From Tetragonia tetragonoides (Eukaryota > Streptophyta > Magnoliopsida > Caryophyllales > Aizoaceae), in the NCBI GenBank assembly GCA_038025085.1, contig CM076144.1:42195001-42259000 (forward strand): a stretch of DNA of 64,000 nucleotides, in the 5' to 3' direction. A program made the position numbers and the translations under genes. Positions 12,996 to 25,051 of this stretch are shown here, in pieces (the first letter of the stretch is position 1; each line of letters begins with the position of its first letter). The notes under the pieces are model-generated. The model searched no databases, was not told where the DNA came from, and saw only the letters and a program-made list of their open reading frames with translations.

Positions 12996-15900
12996 GTCCA
13001 CCCTTTTCAACGTTCACTCTATTTCTCTCTCCTCTCCATATCAATCCCCTCAAATCAAATCAAACCAAACCAAAAATATTCCTCAGCATCATACGATCCA
13101 TACCGCACCCGATTTCTCCGTCATTTTCTCTCACTTCAACCCACAAGCACCACCACCACAACCTCAACTCATGAGTCATGACCAAACCTCGATCCACTCA
13201 TGCTCCGTGTCTTCTGAAACAAAGGTACCCCAATTCCAAATAGAGAGATGTTACAAGATTCTGGCATCTTTGGAGGAGAGAGAACCAATATCTAGAGATG
13301 AAAGTAGGAGTTGAAAATGTTTAGTGAAGGGGAATTAGTGGGTTTGGGAGAAATACAATAAGTGGCCGAAAGAGATTTTGTGTGGAGGGATTTTGGATGG
13401 GCTTCTATGATTAATTATTGTGTTCTTTCTATTCACAATAAAGATCCTTGGAGGTTTTTTTGTCTGGCAGTGGAAGGAGATTGTACAGTAACCTTTGAAA
13501 GAAAGAAGCGTGTATGCTGTGTCCCTTTTTTATTCTTCTTTTCCTTTTTAGCTATGTATTTTTTTGGCTCTAATTATGCTTAATCAAATAAGATCTAAAA
13601 TCTCAAGTGTTTGAGCAATAGAAATTGGCAACAAAGTAACGTTATAATAATAAAATAAAAAAATCTAACACCGCCAGCGGAGAAACTAACACTGGAGCTT
13701 AAAAAACTGTTACCACAAAAAAACAAACTTACATCTAGTCTAACGCAAAAACTCGCTTGCGGCGCCTGCAAGGTGAGGCCGCTCGTTGACGTCATCATTT
13801 TTTTCTTCTTATATTGCTGTTTGGTTGCAATTGAAAACTCCAACATTTCATATCTGCTTCTTGCAATTGAAGTTTTTCTCTTCTCCAACAGGCATACGCC
13901 TATTGATAGTTCCAACAATTTTGAGATCTGCTTTCTCTTTCATCCGAAATCCATGTCATGATTTCTCGACGGCTCGCGTTTTTTCTCTCTCATCTGGACT
14001 CCATGACTTGATCTTGATTTATAGATTCACGAAGGGCTGATTGAATCATATTTGTTCGAAATTGAGTATGGAATGAGATTAGTTGGGCTAGAAAAAGTTC
14101 TAATACATTTCTAGTTTCTTATTCGCTGATGGAATTGAAGATCAGAAGAGCTACTGATTTATATTTTGAAGGGCAACACCTTAAAATTGGGGAAAATATG
14201 ATATTTGAGGGGCTTCAATAATGGGTGAATTTGGAAAACATGAGGTTAGTGACGGCGTATGTTTTGAGTTTAATGAACTTGGGAGCAAAGACATGAGACA
14301 TGGTGGATAGGTGGTTGTGATAATGGAGGAGAGAGAATGAGAGGGGTTAGGAGAGAGAAACGAAGAGGGGGTGGTTGCAGAAGAAAAGAACCATGTTTTT
14401 GACGATCTGGAGAAGACTTGAGCAGTTAAGGATATCATTTTAAGGAAAATGTTGATCTGTTGCAATCTTGCTGAACTATCCCCATTGAAAACAATTAGTT
14501 CATCAGAATATTCAACGTTTGTTTTAATTGTTCATTATTCAATGCTTCCTCCTGCAAGTAAAGTCAATGTGATACTTAGTGAAATGAAATTAATACCAGA
14601 AGAAATTATTGTGATACTGATACAGATAGAAGGGAATACTCCATATTAGTTTTGGACTTCCCTATATTAGATTTTCAATGGTACGTATCACTTTCATCAA
14701 ATAGTATCCATTAAATTAAAGTATAAGTTTTACACTTCCATGTATTAGTTTTTCGATCGTACGTATCACGTTTTGTCAATTATGTATCAATTTATTATTA
14801 AAGCTAATAGAAATTAAAGTATCACTTTTAGATCTAGAAGTATAAGTTTTTCAATCCTACTTATCAGGTTTTTGAATATTATACATCACTTTACCCTTAA
14901 ATTGAAAAAAAATTCAAGTATCACTTTTCCGATCCTAAATATTACTTTTTTAATATTATGTATCAATTTATTATTATCACATTTAGACCTTGAAATATTA
15001 GTTTTTCAATTCTACCTATTTGTTATTATGAGTGAAAACTTTTATGTTGTTATGTAAAATGGCAGATGGGGATCTAATATTCAGACATATAACAATTGAT
15101 AAGAAAATAAATAAATGTGATACATGGTGAATCAAAATTGATACCGGAAGTAATTATTATGATACAAATTAAGTGAATGGATACTGCATATTAGTTTGGA
15201 CTTCCCTGTATTAGTGTTTCGATCCTACGTATCAGTTTTATCAACTAGTATCCATTAAATCAAAGTATCAGTTTTGGACTTCCATGTATTAGTTTTTTGA
15301 TCCTACGTATCACTTTTTATCTATTATGTATCAACATATTATTAAAACGAATAGAAATGAAAGTATACTTTTAGATCTAGTATTAGTTTTTCAATCCTAT
15401 TTATCAGATTTTTGAATATTATGCATCACTTTATTATTAAAATGAAAAATAAATAAATCAAGTATCAGTTGTAGACTTATAACTTTATAAGATTTCTTTT
15501 TCCAATCATATGCATCACTTTTAGACTTGAAAGTAATAGTTTTTCAATCCTACGTATCAGTTTGAATATTATGATATGAGAGTTTCAAACAAATGAATCT
15601 CGAGTCGAAAATTCGGCAGAGTTTCCTTAGAATATAGACATTCCAAGTTATCGACTTTTCAAAAACCTGCTTAAATAGCAACTTTCTCGCAAAACCAATA
15701 GAAACCTTGTAACCAAATTCAGTGCGACATTGCCACATTCACTTACACTTTTAAAAATAATAAATACATGCACGAGATGCAGTATGTGATACAAGTGTGG
15801 GACCAAACTTAATACGAAATGATACTTGATGAAGTTCTATGTACTGTATATGATACAACTAAAACATTTGTTTGCTGTTTGAGTTACTACAAACACCATC

Positions 15901-17443
15901 AGGGAGTGTAGCCTTAAGCAGTATGTGAAGGCTCAACATGAGGCGTAGGCTTCATAGGCTTACGAAGAAGCTCCTTACGGAAATCACCCTTAAGTCCCTT
16001 TAAATGAAATGTGTAGAAAAGCTTTGAATGGGTACACAATTTGATACAACTTCACTTGTCCATAGGCTTCCTGAAAAATTCCCGAGCCACCGGTCAAAGC
16101 TAGATATAAGAGTTCTCGTAGGTTAAGTATGGTCTCTGCACTGCAAGGTGACCATAGTCCCCATAGTAGAAGTTGTAAACTGCCTCATATTTGTCCCCTT
16201 TCTTCTTCTTTGAGCTGGATTAAAATGCATATCTCTGATGCTATTACTAGTCTCTTTTGCAAGTTCTATAAGTTCATGCAAACTCTTAATCTTCACTTTG
16301 ATAGAAACCAACAAGAAATCAAACACCAACTTTCAAAATTGTGCACCTACAATAACCCATACTAGATACATAAAAATTGATACCACACTTATGAAAACTA
16401 GTACTCCTTGTTAATTATCTGAAGTAATCATATACCAAATTAACTTGATACAAAATAGATGAAAACTAATACTATTTTCATTGTTAATTCTCTGAAGTAA
16501 TCATATACCAAATTAACTTGATACTTACCATCAACACACTAGGTTAGTGGTAACTACCATATTATAACACTTCTCCATTTTCCCTTTGTCTTCTGCTCAA
16601 AAACTTGATTCCTACTAACAGACTTTTCCTTCAAAGAAGTAAAGACAAAACTAATACTTCAGGCAACAAAACTGATACATAATCACAAAAAACTAATGTG
16701 CATTTTAATTAAACCACTCACTTCACACTCATTTCCCATTCACAAATATGGAATTAAGGACATGTTGAATAAAGTTATATACATTCATACAAGAATCACA
16801 AACACTAATTTTCTTAATTATTCCTAGCAAATAAATATTTGATAATGTAGATCAAATATTTTCATGTTATCTTAACCATGTAAAAAACTGATACTTACAC
16901 GCAAAAAACTAATACTTCTGAGGGGAAATATGGTACCTCTAGGTAACAATCTGATACCTCTAGATAACGATCTGAAAATTCGACTCAAACAAGCAAAATT
17001 GCATAATCAAAAAAACTTGATTCACCAGAAATTGAAACCTTAACATGCTGAAATAAATCTTAATGTACAATCAATAGTGGAGAGAACAATGAATTCAATA
17101 GTAAAATCCTAACTCAATCAAAAACTAGCATAAACTAGCAAAAATTAAGCCATATATCGCAATTTGTTCCCGATTTTAATGGTAAATTCGAATTCAAATG
17201 ATTATGGAATCACAATCAACAAAATCACTCCTTAACTCAAATCAAATACATACCTGTTAATTGCTTCAAATTTGTCTTCACCATGAGAGAGAAAGAGAAA
17301 GATAACGCAAGGAGCAAAGAGAGAGAGTTTAGAGGAAAGAGAAAACGTAAGGTGAGCGAGAGTGAGAAAGCATTTGAGGTTCTGATTTTTTTTGTATTGT
17401 TTAATTGGGTTGGTGAGTTTTCATTATTTGGCCAGATGAAATA
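12996..17443. other. Repeat-rich region without a recognisable gene
   Basis: Between the MITE and element A I see CT-rich gene-like leader sequence (13010-13180), short random ORFs, the duplicated block at 14569-15570, and a long AT-rich stretch (15760-17000) full of TGATAC and ACTAATAC words. The last 180 bp (17270-17400) is GA-rich (GAGAGAGAAAGAGAAAG). No protein domain could be read in any frame. Its right edge was the insertion site of element A and continues at 51916. Confidence 0.5.
14569..15570. repeat. Tandem duplication of about 548 bp, internally repetitive
   Basis: GTGATACTTAGTGAAATG at 14569 recurs as GTGATACATGGTGAATC at 15117, and the order of motifs then runs in parallel (ATACTCCATATTAG/ATACTGCATATTAG, GTATCCATTAAAT, CTTCCATGTATTAG, ATTATGTATCAA). 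The second copy fades near 15570. Inside each copy, a theme such as TTAGTTTTTCAATCCTACTTATCA repeats every 80-100 bp. Copies are diverged, so the duplication is old. Confidence 0.65.
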
Positions 17444-17448
17444 GGCGC

Positions 17449-18994
17449 TGTAGACACCAAAAATTGTGTCTATAATAAGTTCCCGTAAAAACCCGATGAT
17501 GAAAGGATTGGATTTTGCTCGAACTTGGGTTGCGAGAATAATTGCTCTGATGATTAGCCCAGTTCATTTGAATTAGCCAGTGGAAGCCTTATGTACAGGT
17601 GATCCAAACCAGTTGGACTCAATTCAATTGGAGTCCAAAACTGAGAGATAGACCTCTTTGAACCTAAGAGCCCGAAAGGGAACCCAAACCCATGAGTCAA
17701 CCCTTGGTCAAACAAGGGAGTTTAGTCAATCCAGCGTGGACCCCCTCGAAAGAGCCTCCCCCGCACGAAAATCATGCCAGGCGCCTATGCAGGCACACCG
17801 CACCAGGTCCAAGCGGCCACGCTTGGGCTCAAGCGGTGGCCGCTAGGCCAAGCGGTTCGACCGCCTGCCTTACGGCTAAGCCGCTTGCCAAGCGGCTCGA
17901 CCACTTGGTCTGCCAGTTTGGCCGCTCGGCCTAGCGGTTTGGCCGCCTGGACCCTTTCTCGCGGACGACAAAATTCGAGGCCCATTTGATTTCCGTGCCA
18001 AACCCTGGCAGCTCTCCCTCTTCTATATAAGCAAATCTTAGGGTTCAGTTGAAGAGGTTGGACATTCTCTCTAAGAGGTTGGACATTCTCTCTCATATTA
18101 TAAACCCTAAATTCTGATTCTACTCCTTCTTTAGGATTAGCCCTAGCACCACAAAAATAAACATTCATACTTCATGAACATGAATTCAAGCAATACAACC
18201 CAATAAGTTCATTGTGAGCATCTAGGTAATCCAACCTGAGGGTTTTCAATAAATTTTATATTGCTTGTTATTACTAACGAATTTGGTTTATGTGATATGT
18301 ACATGCATGGCGCGTTTTAGGCAATAGGGCTTGTATTAAGCCTAATGAATGGATGAATGAATGCATATTTATTATTTATTGCTTTATATTGAATTATGCT
18401 TTGTTTGTGAATTGGTGGATGAATTACCTTGTTTGCCTTCTAACTCGCAGGTTTTTAGCATATTTATCGTTTTCTAGCAATAAAAAGCATGTAACTTGAT
18501 AAATTGTTAAAAGTGGTCACATTAATAATGCTTGTTCAAACCCATTAGTTAAAACTAGAAATTTGGACAAACTGAACCCTGTTTGGAACCGTAGCATTAA
18601 TAATTATATTCAATCGATTAGTAAAGGCCATTGTTGTTAACGGGCGAGTTGGGTTCCTAACACATTCCTACCTCGTACCTACGCCCCCGAACTCATTAAT
18701 GAAGTCAATTTCCCCAATAGGGATTGGGGTGCACAGGAGTTGAGTTGACGTCTTTCTAGACTATCGACTTGATCTCCAAGGTTTCCAAATTACCTCAAAA
18801 TTTGGTGGCGACTTCTGACAATCTTAATCATGTCCTTGGTACAAAAATCTCTATGTGCATATATACACTAAAAGATTCACGAAATTCGATCACCCAACGC
18901 GCTCTCCCAGGCTGTCCAGGAAACCCGACCCTCCGAAAGGAGGGCCGAAGGTGAGGCACGCGGAAAAGAGGGGAGAAAAATACGGTAGCCTACA
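17449..18994 (+). repeat. 5' LTR of element A
   Basis: 1546 bp, TGTAGACACC to AGCCTACA, matched from about 17832 onward by 50732-51910. It contains a GCGG/CCGC cluster (17800-17955), a TATA box (TATATAA, 18024-18030), and a direct repeat of AGAGGTTGGACATTCTCTCT just downstream (about 18051-18095), probably in the transcribed leader. Counting by eye, the copies differ by roughly 2-3 per cent, mostly transitions. Short ORFs inside are not genes. Confidence 0.92.
17778..18030 (+). promoter_or_regulatory. LTR promoter of element A: GCGG/CCGC cluster plus TATA box
   Basis: CCAGGCGCCTATGCAGG (17778-17794) is followed by many alternating AGCGG and CCGCT units, often as dyads such as AGCGGTTCGACCGC, up to about 17955. 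The TATA box TATATAA follows about 70 bp later. The same design, in antisense orientation, precedes both antisense genes of this element. Binding factors are unknown. Confidence 0.55.
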
Positions 18995-19016
18995 GTGGCG
19001 ACTACACTAGGGACAT
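18995..19016 (+). other. Presumed primer binding site of element A
   Basis: Immediately after the LTR end CTACA, the sequence GTGGCGACTACACTAGGGAC occupies the position where a tRNA 3' end anneals. Element B has TGGCGACTTCACTGGGGA at the same place. I could not identify the tRNA from memory. Confidence 0.5.
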
Positions 19017-19739
19017 GATTAAGAGGGTGTAACTTGAAAATCGATTCATTATAATTATTTTTGCTTGGTTCACTGCCTTGAGTGTTCTTATTATTATTTT
19101 GTGACTTGTCATTCATCATTAATTTGCATTCATAGCATTCATGTGCATGCGCTTGCGCGACTTCCGAGCTTATTTTTACAAGTTCAAACCAGTTTTTAGC
19201 CAATGGAGTGTGGTGAAGTGCCTTGGTGAGAATCCACTCGATTCTTCTTTGCCAAGAAACATGGATCCCCCACCTCATGTACCTTGCTACGCATTCGTCC
19301 ACTCGACGACTAGGATAACTAGAATGCCTCACATTGTCGCGCATCTCGCGGATTGTAGTACATTATTGATCATGAGTACCTTTTGACCAAAACCCTTAAG
19401 CCTACCCCATTGCATGAACTAGAATCGATGTTTTAGGTTGAAACTCAATCCCATGTCCATGCTAGATTTGCATAATCATGTCATATTGCGTTGTTTGTTG
19501 TTTGCCCATATGTGAACGCAATCTTTGCGTAGTCTTTTTGGTTGTCATAGAATATTAGGCTAGACCCCAATTAGGATCTTTTCCTTTTTTGAGTCTAGAT
19601 TTTGTCTTAAGATCGAGTCTAGAATCTTTATTTTTAGGAAATAATATCCCTGAATATTCTATATGATGCTCGTTACCTTAGGAAAGATTTGGTTGCTATA
19701 TTCTTTCCCTTTATTTAGGTAGTGAGTCTAGGTCAAAAG

Positions 19740-20300
19740 ATCTCGATAATATCTCTCCCCTCTCCTTTTAGTCAAGAATATAATATCTTTTGCTTTATCC
19801 CATATTGAGTCAAGATAATATCTCTCCCCTCTCCTTTAGTCAAGAGTATAATATTTTTTGCTTTACACCATATTGAGTTGAGATAATATCTCTCCCCTCT
19901 CCTTTTAGTCAAGAGTATAATATCTTTTGCTTTATCCCATATTGAGTCGAGATAATATCTCTCCCCTCTCCTTTAGTCAAGAGTATAATATCTTTTGCTT
20001 TATCCCATATTGAGTCGAGATGATATCTCTCCCCTCTCCTTTTAGTCAAGAGTATAATATCTTTTGCTTTATCCCATATTGAGTCGAGATTATATCTCTC
20101 CCCACTCCTTTAGTCAAGAGTATAATATCTTTTGCTTTATCCCATATTGAGTCGAGATAATATCTCTCCCCTCTCCTTTTAGTCAAGAGTATAATATCTT
20201 TTGCTTTATCCCATATTGAGTCGAGATAATATCTCTCCCCACTCCTTTTAGTCAAGAGTATAATATCTTTTGTTTATCCTATATTGAGTCGAGATCTTTT
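19740..20300 (+). repeat. Tandem repeats of about 68 bp in the leader of element A
   Basis: About eight copies of a unit built from GAGATAATATCTCTCCCCTCTCC, TTTTAGTCAAGAGTATAATATC and TTTTGCTTTATCCCATATTGAGTC. Copies are nearly identical, with occasional loss of one base. The leader (18995-20515) is otherwise without a coding frame, so the place normally used by gag is occupied by this array and flanking unique sequence. Confidence 0.85.
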
Positions 20301-20514
20301 GACCTAAACCCATTACTTAGTCCCCAAGGTAACTATGTTGATAGAACATCCTAGATAGAAACTTCCCATCTTTGTTTTAAAACTTTTCTTTCGTGGAACT
20401 TGTTAGTCTTTCCTTTTCTAAGTCTTATCCGCTGTCCAGGATTGGGAAGAAAACAGTCGGTCCAAAAAGTTGGGAACGCGATCATAGTAATCAACGTCTG
20501 TCCCCTCTTTTGGA

Positions 20515-21541
20515 CACTTCCCTGGCACATCTCTAGGCAAAGATGTTTCTAAACCACTTCCAGTTTGGTCATCCAAACCCGGAAACAATCTTTTCAGGTT
20601 AGGCTATAACCCCACCAAGCAAGAGTTACGGGAACACATCGCTAAAGAAAAGGCGAAGAAAAGGGCCATTAAGGAAAATAAAGTCTATGACATCCCCATG
20701 GCGCCATACCCGCACACACTAAATGAGCAATTCGTCCAGTATGGAGATCCATTCCCTTATTATGGTTTCTCTGAGCCCTATGTTCTCCCGGTTTACGGAA
20801 TCCAAGTTCTCGTATTCGAGGGTTTTCAAGACTGCTATGTACTGGAAGAAACTCCTTTGCCTGTAAGAAGGAGGCTGAATTTCGATTGGGTACACACCCA
20901 ACAATGCTTTGGGTCTATTATTTGGACAAGAGCATCGCCATCCAAAAGATGAAAAGCTCCACAATGTCAATAATGTAATTCAGGATGAAAACTTTGACCC
21001 AACTAAGTTGATCACTCCAAACGAGAGTCAACTCACAAAGCAGAAACGTACTATAAGCTGGACAGGAGCCAATGGAAAGAAGATCAAGATCACGATCTCC
21101 GAAGAATCAGAGCCTGACTCCGACACTGATTCCAAAAGGACCGAGTCCGATTCCGAAGACGAGTCTAATATAGTAGAGTCTTGTGGTCCACCTAAATCTA
21201 TGTTTAATTCTGTTTGCAAGTCTAAAGATATTAAAGCCAATAATAATGGATCAGTTGATGTTTCAGTTTCCCCTATCAATGAAATAATAACTGATTCTGC
21301 TTACTTCTTGGATTACTTATTAGCTAATAATTCAAAAGATGAACAAGAATTGCCCAAAGAAGTAACTAAAGCACTGTTAGAGCATGAACAAAAGACTTCA
21401 ATTGTGGAAGAAACAGAATTAATCAATCTTGCAAACGATAAAGAGCCGCGCCAAGTGCACATAGGCTTATCGTTAACTCCCAAAGAGCGAGAAAGCTTTA
21501 TAAATCTCTTAAAAGAATACATAGACGTTTCGCTTGGTCCT
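20515..21541 (+). pseudogene. Element A: pre-RT polyprotein segment, frameshifted
   Basis: One frame reads through LGYNPTKQELREHIAKEK and YPHTLNEQFVQYG and stops at 20952. The sense continues in another frame from about 20909 (FDPTKLITPNESQLTKQ, then an acidic Ser/Asp/Glu-rich stretch) to 21562. Element B carries the same segment (LGYNP, LNGQFVQLG at 40416-40510), where it follows a G-patch-like motif. Another frame change near 21530-21550 separates it from the reverse transcriptase. Upstream of 20515 the sequence fades into leader; no gag, zinc knuckle or protease is found. Confidence 0.75.
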
Positions 21542-22935
21542 ACAAAGATATGCCGGGAATAAGTCGCGAAATAGCACAGCATACAATACTGCTCAATCCG
21601 GATTCAAAGCCAGTAAACAAGAAACTTCGGAGAATGAAGCCTGAGTGGGCACTAAAAATCAAAGAGGAGGTACAAAAACAGCTCGCAGCGGGTTTTATCG
21701 GGGTTGCTCAATATCCAGAATGGGTTGCTAACATAGTGCCCGTTCCAAAAAAGGATGGCAAAGTAAGGATGTGTGTTGACTTTAGGGATCTGAACAAGGC
21801 AAGTCAAAAGGACGACTTTCCCTTGCCACATATAGACGTATTGGTGGATAATACCGCAGGACATGCCCTCTTATCATTCATGGACGACTATGCAGGGTAT
21901 AACCAAATACAAATGGTTGAAGAAGATATGGAGAAAACCACTTTCATTACCCAATGGGGGACTTATTGCTACACCGTCACGCCTTTCGAGTTGAAGAACG
22001 CGGGAGCAACATACCAAAGAACCGCAACTTCCCTTCTACATGACATGATACACAAGGAAGCCGAGGTGTACGTAGACGATATGATCATTAAATCAAAGGA
22101 GAGAGAAGGGCATATACCCTCTCTAAGGAAATTCTTTGACAGGCTTCGGAATTACAACAGGAGATTAAATCCTCAAAAGTGTGCGTTTGGAGTAACTTCG
22201 AGCAAACTCTTAGGATTCGTCATAAGCACAAGAGGTATTGAAATCGATCCTACCAAAATCAAAGCCATAAGGGATATGCCATCTCCCAAAAATGAAAAGG
22301 AGATAAGAGGATTCCTAGGACCTTTCCAATATATAAGTCGATTCATATCCAAATTGACTATTACATGCGAGCCCATCTTCAAGAAGCTCAAAAAGGACAC
22401 TAAATCTACCTGGGATGATCAATGCCAGCAAGCCTTCGACAAGATTAAGGAATACTTAGCTAAACGACCCGTACTGGTTCCACCCATTTCGGGAAAACCA
22501 CTTATGCTATACCTAACAGTCACAGAAACCGCCATGGGTGCTATGTTAGCCCAAAAGGTGGAGAATGACGTAAAGGCAATATACTACCTTAGCAAGAAAT
22601 TCCTAGAATACGAAACACGATACTCCACCCTAGAGAAAACGTGTCTCGCATTGGTCACTGCAACCAAGAAGCTTCGACACTACATGCTACAACATTCCGT
22701 TCATATAAAGTCAAGGATGAATCCGTTAAAGTACTTGTTTGAAAAACCCATCCTTAGTGGAAGAATAGCAAGATGGACCGTCATGCTTTCAGAATTCGAT
22801 CTAACTTTTGAACACCAAAAGGCGATCAAAGGACATGCCATTTCTGAACATCTCGCCAAAAACCCAGTTACTAGTGAAGATGCTACACATGACTTTCCAG
22901 ATGAAGGAATAATGAGTGTCGAGGAGAACACTTGA
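21541..22935 (+). pseudogene. Element A reverse transcriptase with degenerate first RNase H
   Basis: Copies element RNA into DNA. Recognisable blocks: VPKKDGKVRMCVDFRDLNKA, the palm motif EVYVDDMIIKS, LNPQKCAFGVTSSKLLGF, then the connection KEIRGFLGPFQYISRFI. The following RNase H region reads LYLTVTETAMGAMLAQ, where active Ty3 enzymes have an aspartate (TDAS-type); the catalytic residue is missing, as is known for Tat elements in which this domain became a tether. The frame is open for 461 codons but needs a frameshift to join upstream sequence, and it ends at stops TGA TAA (22933-22938) before the second RNase H. Confidence 0.9.
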
Positions 22936-23445
22936 TAATTATACTTTGATGGAGTATCAAACCAAAAGGGTTATGGTATAGGAGTATTATTAGTCAGCCC
23001 CGAAGGCGCACATACTCCCATAGCCGTCAAGTTAGATCATGAGGTAACCAACAACGGCGCCGAATATGAAGCATGCATCATTGGTCTAAAAGCGACAATA
23101 GAACTGCAAATTAAGGATCTAAAGGTATATGGAGATTCAACTCGCATCATAAACCAAGTTTCCAAAAAATGGAAAGTGAAAAGCGAATCCCTGGCACCTT
23201 ACCAGGAATATCTTGAAAAGATAGCCAAATATTTCACTTATGTCCATTTCACATACCTTCCTAGAGATGACAACCAGTTCGCAGATGCCTTAGCAAAGAT
23301 GGCTTCTATGATAAATATTCCAGATGATGTAATCTTCATGCCCATTCACATTCAAAGGCGCACTGAGCCCGCCTTTTTTAATGCACTTGAAGTATGCCTC
23401 AACGAGGAAGAAGAGGAAGAATGGTTTACCGATATTCTCAACTAG
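22936..23445 (+). pseudogene. Element A second (archaeal-like) RNase H
   Basis: Continues in the same frame after the double stop. It reads YFDGVSNQKGYGIGVLLVS, then NNGAEYEACIIGLKA, VYGDSTRII and DDNQFADALAKMA, giving the D-E-D-D catalytic set. This extra RNase H is the diagnostic feature of the Tat group. The frame closes at 23443-23445 (TAG) after an acidic tail. Confidence 0.85.
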
Positions 23446-24629
23446 GGCACAAAGATCCTTAAGAAGACTAGCCGCACAATACATACATGTGCTTAGGCAA
23501 ACTTTATAAAAGGACACCACAAGGGTTAAGTCTTCTGTGCTTAAAAGAACGCGAGGTCATCAAAGTCATGAGCGATATACATAATGGCGTATGTGGTCCC
23601 CACATGAATGGACTCACCTTGGTCAAGAAAATCCTAAGGCAAGGATACTATTGGACTACGATGGAAAAAGATTGCATCGAATACGTGAGAAAGTGCACAC
23701 GCTGCCAATTTCACGCTAATTTACAACATAGACCACCTACCCCTTTACATACATTCACTTCACCATGGCCGTTCTCTGCATGGGGTATTGACATCATTGG
23801 AAAAATCACCCCCACAGGGAAAGGAGGCCATGAATACATATTAGTCGCGATAGACTACTTTACCAAATGGGTGAAAACTCGTTCTTACGCAAGGATAGCG
23901 TCCAAACACGTGGCAAAGTTCATACATGACAACAACATCACCAGATATGGGGTGCCCCACGAGATCATAAGTGATCACGGGTCTCAATTCAAAAAGAATG
24001 TTGCCGAGCTTTTCACTAAGTTTAAAATTCAACATCGCCAGTCTTCACCTTACAGGCCACAAACAAATGGAGCCGTAGAATCCGCAAACAAAAACGTGAA
24101 ACAAATGATAGCTAAGATGACGGAAAACTACGAAGATTGGCCGGAGAAGCTACAATTCGCCTTATGGGGATATAGAACCACCATTCGTTCCTCAACGGGA
24201 GCAACACCTTATTGTTTAGTATATGGAATGGAGGCGGTACTCCCAGTCGAGGTAGAAATTCTCTCTTTGAGGATAGCTTTGGAAAGTGAATTACCCAAAC
24301 TAGAGTGGGTTCAAGCCCGGTATGACCAATTAATCTTGCTAGATGAAACACGATTAAATGCCCTACATTATGATCATGTCTACCAAGCAAGGATGGCGAG
24401 GCATTTTGATCAACGATTCAAGGCTAGAGGACTAAAAGAAGGAGACTTAGTCCTAAAAGAGGTGAGACCAATTGTGGCCGATCCTCGGGGAAAGTTCAAG
24501 CCTAATTTGGCCGGCCCATACCTTATTAAGACAATATTATCCGGTGCAGCAGCAAAGCTAATGGACTTAGATGGCAACGAGTTCACCCAACTCACAAATA
24601 TGGACCAACTTAAGCGGTTCTATGCATAA
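23446..24629 (+). pseudogene. Element A integrase
   Basis: The main open frame (23487-24629) is reached through a frame change near 23490. An HHCC zinc-binding region (HNGVCGPHMNG ... CTRCQF) is followed by the catalytic core: WGIDIIG (D), SDHGSQF (D) and NGAVESANK (E). A C-terminal domain ends LTNMDQLKRFYA. Integrase joins the cDNA to host DNA in the nucleus. This part alone looks intact, but upstream stops and frameshifts mean no full polyprotein can be made. Confidence 0.9.
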
Positions 24630-25051
24630 ATGTTAAATCTTTGAGAGAGCCCACTAAGGCACCAAATCCAAGTCAAAATCGGTCAACTCGCCCACGTGGG
24701 ACCCACGACCGGAAAAAAAAAAAGAAAAAAAAAAAAGAAAAAAAGAGAGATTTGGTTTTACGAACTACATTGGCCTGATTCCGCATGGATATGTAGGTAA
24801 CCCATATAACTTGGGCCCGGCAACTTTAACAAAATAAATAAGCAAGTCTTTCATTAATATGGCTAAAGTCCATTACATGCTCTAATAAAAAAAAATAATA
24901 ATAAAGCGCGAATAATTAAAAAAAAACAATAATAATAATAAATAAATAAAAGGGCAATTCTAAGCTACATCTACTTGGGCATGCAAACTCGTTATTTGAA
25001 TTATACTACTAAGCAAAAAAGGACAAGACTTGCTAGACAATTAGAGGTGGA
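24630..25051 (+). other. Spacer between pol A and antisense gene 1, with conserved post-pol motif
   Basis: Holds an A-rich tract (24713-24745) and the motif GAACTACATTGGCCTGATTC ... GATATGTAGGTAACC (24761-24802), the same pattern that follows integrase in element B. The rest is AT-rich, and no ORF is supported. Confidence 0.5.

Noticed and set aside
15550..16365. Possible transposase remnants in short ORFs
   Set aside because: No catalytic motif or zinc finger readable in any frame.
17658..18168. Overlapping ORFs on both strands in the 5' LTR of A
   Set aside because: GC-rich promoter cluster creates open frames; nothing conserved at protein level.
19740..20300. Regular repeats that might suggest a CRISPR array
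   Set aside because: Contiguous 68-bp tandem units without unique spacers, in a plant retroelement leader.
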